From positions 1-18,784 of the forward strand of contig JABEVI010000096.1 of NCBI GenBank assembly GCA_013044085.1: a stretch of 18,784 bases of DNA, given 5' to 3'. This document shows positions 6,338-14,580 of the stretch, one piece after another (positions within the stretch are counted from its first letter, which is position 1; every line of letters starts with the position of its first letter). Both the position numbers and the translations under genes were made by a program. The notes beneath the pieces are model-generated. The model saw nothing but the letters and a program-made list of their open reading frames with translations. It was not told the DNA's origin and did no database searches. The DNA is from Steroidobacteraceae bacterium (GTDB taxonomy: Bacteria > Pseudomonadota > Gammaproteobacteria > Steroidobacterales > Steroidobacteraceae).

Positions 6338-7783
6338 ATGCACAGCGCGCGATTTGGCGCCGCGGCGAGTGCCGCCAACCGCTTTGGATTGGGCGCGCGG
6401 CCCGGTGAGCTTGCGCGCATCGAGAACAATCCGCATGCCTGGTTGCTCGACCAGTTGCACCAACCACTGGACGGCGCGCAGTGGCTTGCCGGGCTGCCGA
6501 CGAGCATCGACTACCTGCGCGCTGAGATCGATCTGAATCGCAAGCGGCGGGAACTGCGCAAACACGGGACCACCGACAAGTCCGCGAACCCGCTGGCGCA
6601 ACTCTACCGGGAGGAGTTCGGGGAGGATTTGAAGCGCGAGTCGCTCGCGCGCTGGCGGATCGCCGCCGGCACCGAGACGCCGTTTGCCGAGCGTCTGGTG
6701 CGCTTCTGGTCGAACCATTTCGCGGTCTCCGTCGACAAGGGCCCAGCGCACCTGTATGCGGCACCGCTCGAACGCGAGGCGATCCGACCGCACGTCATGG
6801 GCCGCTTTTTCGACCTGCTGCTCGCGGTCGAAACCCATCCGGCGATGTTGCGCTACCTGGATCAAGTACAGTCTGTCGGTCCGGACTCGATCTTTGCGAT
6901 GCGTGTCGACCGGCGCCTGGCGCGTGTCGCCCGGCGTGAACATCAGCCCGCGCGGCAGCTCGGCATCAACGAGAATCTCGCCCGCGAGATCATGGAATTG
7001 CACACACTCGGTGTCGGTGCCGGCTATACCCAGGCCGATGTGACCGAGTTCGCGCGTGCGCTGAGCGGCTGGAGTCTGCCGTTTCCGAAACAGATCCAGC
7101 GCGAAGGGCTCCGCTCGGCATTTTTCTACCGAGCGGGGGCGCATGAGCCCGGTACGCGCGTGGTGCTCGGAAAAAGCTACCCGAACACCGGTTTCGGTCA
7201 GGCGCGCGCGATTCTCGCCGATCTTGCCGCTCATCCGGCGACGGCCCGGCACTTGTCGTTCGAGTTGGCGCGACAGTTCGTCGCCGACCAGCCGCCGCCT
7301 GAGCTCGTCGACCGGCTTGCCTCGGTCTATCTGCGCGAAGATGGCGACCTCGCCGCGGTATACGCCGAAATGGTGCGCGCCCCGCAGTCCTGGGGTGAGG
7401 CCGCGATGAAGTTTCGCACACCGCAGGACTACGTCGTCGCCGGCTTGCGCGGCGGCTCGATCCACATCGGCGATGCTCCACAGCTCTTGGAAGGACTGAT
7501 CGCACGCCTTGGCCAACCGACGTTCATGCCGCGCTCACCGGCCGGGTTCAGCGATCTCGCCGCCGATTGGATCGCCCCGGACGCCATCTGGAAGCGGGTG
7601 CAAACCGCCGAAGCGCTGGCGGCGCGCGTTCCGCGTGCGAACCTCGATCCGCATCGCTTCGCGCGCGAACTGCTTGGGCCGCAACTTCGTCCGGCAACCC
7701 TGACCGCCATCGCCCGCGCCGAGGCGCGCCAACAGGCCGTCGCGATCCTCTTCGCCAGCCCCGAATTCCAATGGAGAGTCTGA
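6338..7783 (+). CDS. DUF1800 family protein
   Basis: A 481-aa protein of the DUF1800 family, whose biochemical role is not established. Recognisable family signatures are the start SARFGAAASAANRFGLGARP, VRFWSNHFAVSVDKGPAHLY, NENLAREIMELHTLGVG, and YTQADVTEFARALSGWSL. No clear signal peptide is visible. DUF1800 proteins are nearly always encoded beside a DUF1501 protein, as here: the TGA stop (7781-7783) shares a base with the next ATG (TGATG), so the two are likely co-translated. The start is the ATG at 6338, with GAGAGGAG eight bases upstream; the in-frame GTG at 6329 overlaps that ribosome-binding site and is rejected. Confidence 0.88.
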   Translation: MHSARFGAAASAANRFGLGARPGELARIENNPHAWLLDQLHQPLDGAQWLAGLPTSIDYLRAEIDLNRKRRELRKHGTTDKSANPLAQLYREEFGEDLKRESLARWRIAAGTETPFAERLVRFWSNHFAVSVDKGPAHLYAAPLEREAIRPHVMGRFFDLLLAVETHPAMLRYLDQVQSVGPDSIFAMRVDRRLARVARREHQPARQLGINENLAREIMELHTLGVGAGYTQADVTEFARALSGWSLPFPKQIQREGLRSAFFYRAGAHEPGTRVVLGKSYPNTGFGQARAILADLAAHPATARHLSFELARQFVADQPPPELVDRLASVYLREDGDLAAVYAEMVRAPQSWGEAAMKFRTPQDYVVAGLRGGSIHIGDAPQLLEGLIARLGQPTFMPRSPAGFSDLAADWIAPDAIWKRVQTAEALAARVPRANLDPHRFARELLGPQLRPATLTAIARAEARQQAVAILFASPEFQWRV

Positions 7784-9021
7784 TGAGCAGCCGCCGCGAT
7801 TTCCTCACCCTTCTGGGTCTCGGTGCCGGTGCTTCGACCTTAAGTCTCTGGCCGTCGCTGAGCAGCGCGGCCACGGGCGGCGACACGCGTTTGCTGGTCG
7901 TCATGTTGCGTGGTGGCCTCGACGGCTTGCACGCGGTGCCGCCTTATGGCGATCCTGGGTACGCGGCGTTGCGCGGTCCGCTCGCCCTCTCGCCGGCCGG
8001 TCCGACCTCCGATGATGCCGCGGCGTTGAAGCTCGATGCGAACTTTGCGCTGCACCCCGCGCTTGGCTTTCTCGCGCGACTGTATGCGCAGGGTTACTGC
8101 CTGCCGATCGTGGCGGCGGCGCCGCCTTACTGGGGAAGGTCGCACTTCGAGGCCCAGGATTGCGTCGAGAATGGCACAGACACGCCGAACGGCGCCGAAA
8201 CCGGCTGGCTGAATCGCGCGGCCGGTGCCCTGCATCAGCATGGGATGTCCGTGACCAGTGTGACGCCGCTGATCATGCGCGGGACGTCGAAAATCGACAG
8301 CTGGACGCCACCGTTGCCGATGCGGGTGAACCCGATTCTATTGCAGCGGCTCGAGGGCTTGTATGCGGAGGATCCACGCATGGCCATGGCGTTCGCCGAC
8401 GCCGTTGCCCAACAGCACGCCGATGCGAGCATCGACCAGCAAATGAAGGCCGGGATGCGTCCGGTCGGACCGAAGGCCGTCGAGGAGCGGTTCGCGGTGA
8501 TGATGCGGGCCGCCGGATCGTTCATGGCGCGTCCTGGCGGTCCGCGGCTGTGCTTCGTCGAGGATTATGGCTGGGACACACACGCCAACCAGGCGCCGAT
8601 TCTGGCGCGCAAACTCGCCGAACTCGATCAGGCAGTCCAGGCTTTTCACGACGCGTCGGCGCCGGTCTGGCGGCGTACCGCCGCCGTGGTGGTGACCGAG
8701 TTCGGGCGCACTGCGCGGATCAACGGCACGAACGGCACGGACCATGGCACCGGCGGGGCGATGTTCCTGTTCGGCGGTGCCGTCAACGGTGGACGGGTGG
8801 GGGGCGACTGGCCCGGGATGCGACCGTCACAGCTCTACGAGAATCGAGACATCCACGCGACGACCGATCAGCGCCGGGTGTTCAAGGCCTTGCTCGGTGC
8901 GCATATCGGCCTGCCCGATGCTGTGCTCTCGACGAGCGTCTTTCCAAACAGCGCCGGGCTCGAGCCGCTCGGGGGCCTGGTGGGCTCCCCGGCGGTCCGA
9001 TCCGTCGGCTCGAGGGTGTAA
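7783..9021 (+). CDS. DUF1501 family protein with twin-arginine signal
   Basis: A 412-aa protein of the DUF1501 family, structurally related to sulfatases/alkaline phosphatases, with no established reaction. The N-terminus MSSRRDFLTLLGLGAGAS is a twin-arginine (Tat) signal followed by a hydrophobic stretch and SSAATGG, so export as a folded protein is expected. Family signatures are LLVVMLRGGLDGLHAVPP, WDTHANQ, VVTEFGRTARINGTNGTDHG and MFLFGGAVNGGRVGGDWPG. The aspartates and histidines in GTDHG and DTH are the type that bind metal in the alkaline phosphatase superfamily (inference). The ATG overlaps the DUF1800 stop by one base. A longer frame reading back into the DUF1800 gene is rejected because the Tat signal marks the true start. 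Confidence 0.88.
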   Translation: MSSRRDFLTLLGLGAGASTLSLWPSLSSAATGGDTRLLVVMLRGGLDGLHAVPPYGDPGYAALRGPLALSPAGPTSDDAAALKLDANFALHPALGFLARLYAQGYCLPIVAAAPPYWGRSHFEAQDCVENGTDTPNGAETGWLNRAAGALHQHGMSVTSVTPLIMRGTSKIDSWTPPLPMRVNPILLQRLEGLYAEDPRMAMAFADAVAQQHADASIDQQMKAGMRPVGPKAVEERFAVMMRAAGSFMARPGGPRLCFVEDYGWDTHANQAPILARKLAELDQAVQAFHDASAPVWRRTAAVVVTEFGRTARINGTNGTDHGTGGAMFLFGGAVNGGRVGGDWPGMRPSQLYENRDIHATTDQRRVFKALLGAHIGLPDAVLSTSVFPNSAGLEPLGGLVGSPAVRSVGSRV

Positions 9022-9026
9022 AAGTC

Positions 9027-9063
9027 GGCGCGGTACCTTTGAGGGGCCGCGCCGTCGGATTTT
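9027..9063 (+). terminator. Probable rho-independent terminator after the DUF1501 gene
   Basis: GGCGCGG (9027-9033) and CCGCGCC (9047-9053) form a seven-base GC stem, with CCT/AGG pairing inside the loop. It lies six bases after the TAA stop and is followed, after a short spacer, by ATTTT at 9059-9063. A second hairpin, CCGTCGG (9052-9058) with CCGACGG (9068-9074), shares its first two bases and encloses the T-run. Confidence 0.6.
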
Positions 9064-9074
9064 CGCGCCGACGG

Positions 9075-9220
9075 GGGAGTTGGCTGGCTTGCCGGGGCGA
9101 ATTGATCCTAAACCGGTGTCCCCGTGTGCCGGCTGGGCGGCTGTCTCGGGGACGAGAATGATCATGCCAAAGATCCCCGGCGCGGTTGCGTATTCTTTCT
9201 CACTGTCAATGAAATTTTTT
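9075..9220. other. Intergenic spacer between convergent genes
   Basis: Between the DUF1501 terminator and the GabP-like gene's stop I see no open frame with coding character. It has one AT-rich tract, including TGAAATTTTTTTCA (9208-9221 area), which reaches the permease stop codon and could form a weak stem-loop ending the minus-strand transcript. CGGGGA and TCCCCG around 9148-9180 can pair over a long loop. Nothing else is recognisable. Confidence 0.4.
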
Positions 9221-10612
9221 TCAACTCGACCGCAGGGTGGGCCGTCGCCGACGATTTCGCCGGGCACGCACGATCAAATAGGCCAGCACAGCGACCGTCA
9301 GGGTGCCGCAACTGGTATAGAAGTCCTGTTGCATTCGTGGTGTGAACGCCATCGCCACGAGCACCGCGGCCATCGCGCCGAGCGCGCCGATGCTCAACCA
9401 GGGAAACAGCCACATCTGGATCGCCGGCGGAGGCTCGCCGCGTCGCTCGCGATCCCGGCGCAGCCTGATCTGCGCGAGGCTGATCAACATGTAGACGTAG
9501 ACTATCAGTGCGCCCGATGAGCTGACCAGAAAATCGAACACCGACTGCGGGGTTTCCGTGGCGGCGACGATGCCGAGGAACCCGGCCGCGGCGCCGATCA
9601 GCACCGACATCGTCGGTACACGACGCTCGTTCAGACGCACGAGCAACGGCGGCGCGTCGCCGTGCTCGGCGAGCACGAACAGCACCCGCGAACTGACGTA
9701 GAAGGCGGAGTTCAGGCACGAGAGCACCGCAGTCAGTATGATCGCGCTCATCAGGGTGCCCGCCAGCCGCACGTGCATCGTGTTCAGCGCGAGGGTGAAC
9801 GGCGACTGGCCCGGCCGCACCTGCGTCCAGGGCACGACGCTTACGATCAGAAGCACCGAGATGACGTAGAAGATCAGGATCCGCCAGATCACGGTCGTGC
9901 TCAGTTTGGCGACGGCCTTGCCGGGCTGGGAGGACTCGGCCGCCGCGATGGTGGTGATCTCGGCGCCGGTCATCGCGAAGAAAACCGTCGGTACCGCGGC
10001 GATCACCGCGATCCAGCCGTGTGGCGTAAAGCCGCCGTGGGCGGTGAGATTCGCGAATGTCGATCCATGCGGCGAACTCCAACCAAAAGCGTATGACGCC
10101 GCAATCGCGATGAAGACCAGGATCGCCGCCACCTTGATCGAGGCGAACCAGAACTCGAACTCGGCGTAGGAGCGGGCCGACATGAGGTTCACCGCGGTCA
10201 TCACCGACATCAGGCCGAGGCCGATTTCAAGCGGCGTGAGCGGCAGCCATTGCTGCAGGATCTTCGCCCCGGCGATCGCCTCGACCGGCACGACCAGCAC
10301 CCAGAAATACCAGTAGAGCCAGCCGACGACGAAGCCCGCACCGTCGCCGAGACCGGCACGCGCGAATTCGGTGAAGCTGCGCACCGTCGGCAGGGCGGTC
10401 GCCATCTCGCCGAGCATCCGCATGACGATCAATATGAGCATGCCGGTGATCGCGTAGCTCAAAAAGCTGGCCGGCCCGCCGGCGATGATCGCGGTGCTGC
10501 TGCCGACGAACAAACCGGCGCCGATGATGCCGCCGATCGAGATCATCGTCAGATGCCGGCCTTTCAGGCTGCGGCTCAGGCCATCCGTCGCCGCCGCAGT
10601 CTCGATCGTCAT
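9221..10612 (-). CDS. Amino-acid permease, GabP-like (APC superfamily, AAT family)
   Basis: A 463-aa inner-membrane amino-acid:proton symporter with about twelve hydrophobic segments. The N-terminal SLKGRHLTMISIGGIIGAGLF, followed by VGSS, is the family signature in helix 1, where backbone atoms contact the substrate. VGWLYWYFWVLVVPVEAIAG, EFEFWFASIKVAAILVF, GAEITTIAAAES and WRILIFYVISVLLIVSVVPW closely resemble E. coli GabP as I recall it. GABA, proline or related amino acids are plausible substrates, but no gabT or gabD is nearby. The ATG at 10612 shares one base with the preceding stop (TGATG), and an upstream frame extension is rejected because the LKxRHxTM start is diagnostic. The gene is last in a minus-strand series after a second permease. 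Confidence 0.86.
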   Translation of the reverse strand: MTIETAAATDGLSRSLKGRHLTMISIGGIIGAGLFVGSSTAIIAGGPASFLSYAITGMLILIVMRMLGEMATALPTVRSFTEFARAGLGDGAGFVVGWLYWYFWVLVVPVEAIAGAKILQQWLPLTPLEIGLGLMSVMTAVNLMSARSYAEFEFWFASIKVAAILVFIAIAASYAFGWSSPHGSTFANLTAHGGFTPHGWIAVIAAVPTVFFAMTGAEITTIAAAESSQPGKAVAKLSTTVIWRILIFYVISVLLIVSVVPWTQVRPGQSPFTLALNTMHVRLAGTLMSAIILTAVLSCLNSAFYVSSRVLFVLAEHGDAPPLLVRLNERRVPTMSVLIGAAAGFLGIVAATETPQSVFDFLVSSSGALIVYVYMLISLAQIRLRRDRERRGEPPPAIQMWLFPWLSIGALGAMAAVLVAMAFTPRMQQDFYTSCGTLTVAVLAYLIVRARRNRRRRPTLRSS

Positions 10613-12051
10613 CAGCCGGTCTCCTTGTTCAACAAATGGGCGTCGCCCGCCGGTGTCGTGCCGCGCTCGTAGGGCCGTGCGACGACCATGTAGAGCGTGC
10701 CGAGCACGACGACGATAGCCGTCGTCACCAGCATCGCGTAGTTGACGTACCAGGCCTGGCCGGGCGTGCGGGGCCAGAGAATGTTGATGATCGCACCGAT
10801 CCCGTAGGCGAGGGCGCCCAGATTGACGATCCAGCCCTTGGCGCCGAGCGTGAAGGGGCCGGCGGGCCGCCAGCCCCTGGCACGGGCGATCGCCGCGCCG
10901 AGCACGATCATCTGAAAGGCGATGTAGATGCCGATCGCCGCGAAGCTGATGATCGTCGCAACGGCGTTTTGCAGCCACAGCCCGCTCAAGGCGATCGCCG
11001 CGGGGATCGCGCCCATGACGATCAGGGCGTTCGAAGGCACGTGCCTGCGGGGTGAGAAGCGGCAGAGAAAGCCGCTGCCGACGATCATGTGGTCGCGTGC
11101 GTACGCATAGACGAGGCGGCTGGCAGCGGCCTGCAGGCTCAGCAGGCAGGAGACGAACGAGATCAGCACCACGCCGATCACCGCGCGAAAGCCTGCCTCC
11201 CCCATCGCCGAGCGCAACAGGGTGGCGATCGGATCCGGATCTGCTCCGGAGATCGCCGCGGGGATGTCCGCGATCGACAGCACGAACGCGAGACAGACCC
11301 AGCAGGCGGCGGCGCCGCCGATGTAGATCGTCATGCGCATCGCCTTGGGTATCATGCGGCTAGCGTCGGGTGTCTCCTCGGCGACATCGCCGCAGGCCTC
11401 GAAGCCGTAGTAACAGAACATCGCCGCGAGCGAGGAGGCAAGGAATGCCGGCAGGTAGCTGCCGTGCGTGGGTACGAACGAGGTGTCGACCAGAACCGCG
11501 AGCGGTTGATGCCGCGCGAAGATCAACAGATAGCCGCCGACCACCAATGCGCCGATCAGTTCGCAGACGAAGCCGATCATCGCAACCCGCGCGAGCAGCC
11601 GCGTACCGCTCAAATTCAAGGCCGTCGTCGCCGCGATCAACGCGAGCGCGATGAGCGTCGCGTCGAGCGGCGTGCCCGCGAGGCCGGCGGCCTTGGCGAG
11701 GAACGGCGCCGCGCCGGTCGCGACTCCCGCCATGGTGCAGCAAAGCGCCCATCCATAGATCCAGCCGGCCATCCAGGCCCAACGTTTGCCAACCAGGCGC
11801 CGCGCCCACGGATACAGGCCGCCGGAGATCGGGAATTGCGAGACGATTTCGCCGAACACGAGACAGACCAGAAATTGGCCGAGGCCGACGATGACGTAGG
11901 TCCACCACATCGGCGGCCCGCCGGCCGCGAAGGCGCTCGCGAAGATCGTGTATACGCCGACCACCGGCGACAGATAGGTGAAGCCGAGCGAGAAGTTCTC
12001 CCACTTCGACATCGTCCGGTCGAAATGTGATTCGTACCCCAACGCGCGCAA
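10612..12051 (-). CDS. APC-family amino-acid permease
   Basis: A 479-aa inner-membrane permease of the amino acid-choline transporter type, with about twelve membrane segments. Family features are FSLGFTYLSPVVGVYTIFA (helix 1), GEIVSQFPISGGLYPWARRL, FCYYGFEACGDVAEETPDASR and the Arg/Tyr-rich ASRLVYAYARDH. The substrate cannot be read from the sequence. The start is uncertain: the TTG at 12051 lacks a ribosome-binding site, yet the upstream in-frame residues DRDAAQL-RALGY are typical for this family. A CTG at 12099-12097 with GGGGAG seven bases before it would give a protein starting GHDASANS and may be the true start. The stop overlaps the start of the GabP-like gene by one base. Confidence 0.84.
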   Translation of the reverse strand: MRALGYESHFDRTMSKWENFSLGFTYLSPVVGVYTIFASAFAAGGPPMWWTYVIVGLGQFLVCLVFGEIVSQFPISGGLYPWARRLVGKRWAWMAGWIYGWALCCTMAGVATGAAPFLAKAAGLAGTPLDATLIALALIAATTALNLSGTRLLARVAMIGFVCELIGALVVGGYLLIFARHQPLAVLVDTSFVPTHGSYLPAFLASSLAAMFCYYGFEACGDVAEETPDASRMIPKAMRMTIYIGGAAACWVCLAFVLSIADIPAAISGADPDPIATLLRSAMGEAGFRAVIGVVLISFVSCLLSLQAAASRLVYAYARDHMIVGSGFLCRFSPRRHVPSNALIVMGAIPAAIALSGLWLQNAVATIISFAAIGIYIAFQMIVLGAAIARARGWRPAGPFTLGAKGWIVNLGALAYGIGAIINILWPRTPGQAWYVNYAMLVTTAIVVVLGTLYMVVARPYERGTTPAGDAHLLNKETG

Positions 12052-12160
12052 TTGAGCCGCATCGCGGTCGGGCGAATTCGCCGAAGCGTCATGTCCCAGA
12101 GCCGGTCTCCCCGCAAGTCCTTAGGATTGTCCGTCGCCGATCATACGAGATTTTCAACGT

Positions 12161-12191
12161 GCCGGGCGACGCGCGCGGCGCATCGCCCGGT
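12161..12191 (-). terminator. Hairpin just after the proline iminopeptidase gene
   Basis: GCCGGGCGA (12161-12169) pairs with TCGCCCGGT (12183-12191), with one G-T pair, and four more G-C pairs continue inside after a mismatch, leaving a three-base loop. It begins seven bases after the pip stop on the minus strand. No strong T-run follows, so this may be an attenuating or RNA-stabilising structure rather than a full terminator ahead of the permease genes. Confidence 0.45.
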
Positions 12192-12197
12192 GCCGGT

Positions 12198-13223
12198 TCA
12201 ACGGCTTCGATAGCGATCCGTCGCGAGCACGAGTTCATGCAAATTGCCGGCTTCGAAGGCCGAATGTCCGGCGTCCGCCACGAGCCGCAAGTCCGCTTCC
12301 GGCCAGGCGCGGTGCAAATCCCAGGCGCTGATCGCGGGGCAAACGACGTCGTAGCGGCCTTGCACGATCGTCGCCGGTATGTTGCGGATCCGCGGCACGT
12401 CGTCGAGCAGCTGCGTTTCGCTGCGCAGGAAGCCGCGGTTGACGAAGTAGTGACACTCGATGCGCGCGACCGCGAGGGCGAAGGAATCCTGTCCCCAGCG
12501 GGTGATGTTCTCGGCGTTGCTGTGCAGGAAGCTGGTCGATGCCTCCCAGACGGACCAAGCACGGGCGGCGGCGAGGGCGGCGCGTTGGTCGCTGCCGGTC
12601 AGGCGTTTGTAGTAAGCACCGAGGAAATCGTCGCGCTCGTCCACCGGAATGGCATCACGGTAGGCTTCCCAGCGATCCGGGTATATAGCACAGGCGCCGT
12701 GTTGGTACATCCAGCGTATTTCCGCGTGGCGCAGCAGGAAGATACCGCGCAGCACGAGTTCCGTGACCCGCTCCGGGTGCGCCTCGGCATAGGCGAGCGC
12801 GAGCGTGCTGCCCCAAGAGCCGCCGAACACGAGCCAGCGCTCGATTTGCAGATGCTTGCGCAGCCGTTCGACGTCGGCGACCAGATGCCAGGTGGTGTTC
12901 TCAGTGAGGTTGGCGCCCGGCCGGCTGCGACCACAGCCGCGCTGATCGAATACCACGATGCGGTAATGGTGCGGATCGAAGAATTGGCGTGCCCGCGCGT
13001 CCGAGCCTGCGCCTGGGCCGCCGTGCAGAAAGACGGCGGGCTTGCCGGCCGGATTTCCGGACTCCTCGAAGTAGATCTCGTGGATGTCCGACACCCGTAG
13101 ATGGCCGCGTCGATACGGCTCGATCGCGGGATACAGGGTCCTGCGCGCGGGGGGAGCATCGACGGGTCCCTTGGCGGAGACTGGTTTGCGGGGGGGCGAG
13201 GCGCTCTTTTTCTTTTTGATCAT
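12198..13223 (-). CDS. pip: Proline iminopeptidase (alpha/beta hydrolase, S33 family)
   Basis: A cytoplasmic serine peptidase (341 aa) that removes N-terminal proline from peptides. The oxyanion loop HGGPGAG (67-73), DQRGCGRS (93-100) and the nucleophile motif GGSWGS (Ser136) are present, with Asp292 (GRYDVVCP) and His320 (AGHSAFE) completing the triad. Spacings of 156 and 28 residues agree with known Pip enzymes. Family homology starts at about residue 29 (TLYPAIEPYRRGHL). The preceding 28 residues are a Lys/Arg/Pro-rich extension (MIKKKKSASPPRKPVSAKG), likely disordered. The ATG at 13223 has GGAG five bases upstream. It lies 12 bases after the HIT-protein gene and upstream of two amino-acid permeases, consistent with peptide and proline utilisation. 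Confidence 0.93.
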   Translation of the reverse strand: MIKKKKSASPPRKPVSAKGPVDAPPARRTLYPAIEPYRRGHLRVSDIHEIYFEESGNPAGKPAVFLHGGPGAGSDARARQFFDPHHYRIVVFDQRGCGRSRPGANLTENTTWHLVADVERLRKHLQIERWLVFGGSWGSTLALAYAEAHPERVTELVLRGIFLLRHAEIRWMYQHGACAIYPDRWEAYRDAIPVDERDDFLGAYYKRLTGSDQRAALAAARAWSVWEASTSFLHSNAENITRWGQDSFALAVARIECHYFVNRGFLRSETQLLDDVPRIRNIPATIVQGRYDVVCPAISAWDLHRAWPEADLRLVADAGHSAFEAGNLHELVLATDRYRSR

Positions 13224-13235
13224 CGACTCCGTTCC

Positions 13236-13583
13236 TCAGGTGCGGGTCACCATGGGGCCGAGCGGCCGGCCGCCGAGCAGATGCAGGTGCAGGTGGTAGA
13301 CCTCCTGACCGCCGTGCGCGTTGCAATTGATGATCAAGCGGTAGCCGTCCTCGGCGATTTTTTGCTGCCGGGCGAGGTCGCGGGCGACGATGATCATATG
13401 GCCGATCAGGGCCGCATCGGCATCGGCGATGTCGTTGACGGTTGCGATCGCCTTGTTCGGCACGATCAGGATATGCACCGGCGCGGCGGGTTTGATGTCG
13501 AGAAAGGCGGTTACGCGTGCGTCGCGATGGACGATCGTCGCCGGCAACTCCCCGCTGATGATCTTGTCGAAAACGGTCGGCAT
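13236..13583 (-). CDS. HIT-domain purine nucleoside phosphoramidase (HinT-like)
   Basis: A 115-aa cytoplasmic HIT protein. The histidine triad is YHLHLHLLGG, with His97, His99 and His101; His99 is the expected nucleophile that forms a nucleotidyl intermediate. The N-terminus TVFDKIISGELPATIVHRDA and the middle DIKPAAPVHILIVPNK are characteristic of HinT, which hydrolyses AMP-lysine-type phosphoramidates and aminoacyl-adenylates. The start at 13583 is preceded by GAGGAGGG; a much longer frame to 13907 reads through the paaG-like gene on the same strand and is rejected. It is followed by pip after 12 bases, so the two are probably co-transcribed. Confidence 0.92.
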   Translation of the reverse strand: MPTVFDKIISGELPATIVHRDARVTAFLDIKPAAPVHILIVPNKAIATVNDIADADAALIGHMIIVARDLARQQKIAEDGYRLIINCNAHGGQEVYHLHLHLLGGRPLGPMVTRT

Positions 13584-13666
13584 CGGCGCCCTCCTCATCC
13601 TGGGATGTTTGCTCAAGATTAGCAGGAACCGCGCGCGCGGGCGTCGCGGCGGGCCTGCCCCGATCT

Positions 13667-14470
13667 TCAGCGCCCTTCGAACCGTGGCGGCCGTTTCTCG
13701 CGGAAGGCGCGCAGGCCCTCGGTGAAATCCCCGGTGCCGGCGAGTTCGGCCTGCAGCACGGCTTCGCGTTCCAGTTGCAGCTCGAAGGTCCGCGAGGCCG
13801 GTTCGTTGAACACGGTCTTGATCCGCTGATGCGCCTGGGTCGGCCCATCGGCGAGCCGGCGGGCGATCGCTTCGGTGCGCGCGAGCAGCTCCGAGTCCTC
13901 GACGCATGCCCAGATCAGGCCCCAGGCGGCGGCCTCGGCCGCCGGCAGCGGATCACCCAACAGCGCCAAGCCCTTGGCGCGCGCCGCGCCGACCAGTCTC
14001 GGCAAATGGAACGTGCCGCCGAGATCGGGCATCAGGGCGAGTTTCGGTGCGAACAACTGCGCGAATGCCGCCGAGCGGCCCGCGACCACGATGTCGCCGC
14101 AGAGGGCGAGGCTCGCGCCGGCGCCCGCGGCGATGCCGTTCACGGCGACGACGAGCGGCGCACGCAACCGAAACCAGGCGCTCGCCATCGGATTCAAAGC
14201 ATCCCGCAGACGGGCTGCGACAGCCGCCGCGCGCGCGGCCGGCACAGCCTCGTCGACCCGGTCCTCGGCGAGATCCGCACCGGCGCAGAAGGCACGCCCG
14301 GCGGCGCCGAGCAGCACCGCGCGTATCCCGGGTTCGGCATCGATCAGACGCGCCGCGGCCGACAGCTCCTCGATCAGGCGCCCGTCGAGCGCATTGAGCC
14401 GTTCGGGCCGGTTCAAGGTCACCCGCGCGATCGTTTGATCGCGCTCGAACTTCAGGGACTGGAATTGCAT
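13667..14470 (-). CDS. Enoyl-CoA hydratase/isomerase, PaaG-like
   Basis: A crotonase-fold enzyme (267 aa) acting on acyl-CoA thioesters. The oxyanion-hole segments are FCAGADL (61-67) and NGIAAGAGASLALCGDIV (111-128), and the acid PDLGG (Asp149) is present. There is no glutamate at the usual hydratase position near GAGAS, which fits an isomerase more than a hydratase. The stretches MPDLGGTFHLPRLVGAARAK, GLALLGDPL and TGDFTEGLRAFREKRPP closely follow PaaG, the ring-epoxide isomerase of aerobic phenylacetate degradation. No other paa genes are nearby, so the substrate is uncertain. The start at 14470 has AGGA eight bases upstream; the ATG at 14476 is also possible. It is divergent from the nitronate monooxygenase gene. 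Confidence 0.83.
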   Translation of the reverse strand: MQFQSLKFERDQTIARVTLNRPERLNALDGRLIEELSAAARLIDAEPGIRAVLLGAAGRAFCAGADLAEDRVDEAVPAARAAAVAARLRDALNPMASAWFRLRAPLVVAVNGIAAGAGASLALCGDIVVAGRSAAFAQLFAPKLALMPDLGGTFHLPRLVGAARAKGLALLGDPLPAAEAAAWGLIWACVEDSELLARTEAIARRLADGPTQAHQRIKTVFNEPASRTFELQLEREAVLQAELAGTGDFTEGLRAFREKRPPRFEGR

Positions 14471-14580
14471 CGGCATTTTCCTACTCGATCCATCCCTCGA
14501 GCATAGGCCGCCGCCCGCCAAAGTCCATCCTGGGTCAGAAGCCGGGTGTGCGCGCGGCTCGACTGCGCGATACTAAGCCG

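Noticed and set aside
5547..6764. 405-codon extension of the DsbA-like gene upstream
   Set aside because: The extension overlaps the divergent DUF1800 gene and would bury the signal peptide; ATG 6176 has a strong ribosome-binding site.
6134..7516. 460-codon minus-strand open frame opposite DUF1800
   Set aside because: No recognisable family; the plus strand carries clear DUF1800 signatures and a ribosome-binding site.
11089..12030. 313-codon plus-strand open frame opposite the permease
   Set aside because: Charged, low-complexity translation; the minus strand encodes a membrane transporter with clear helices.
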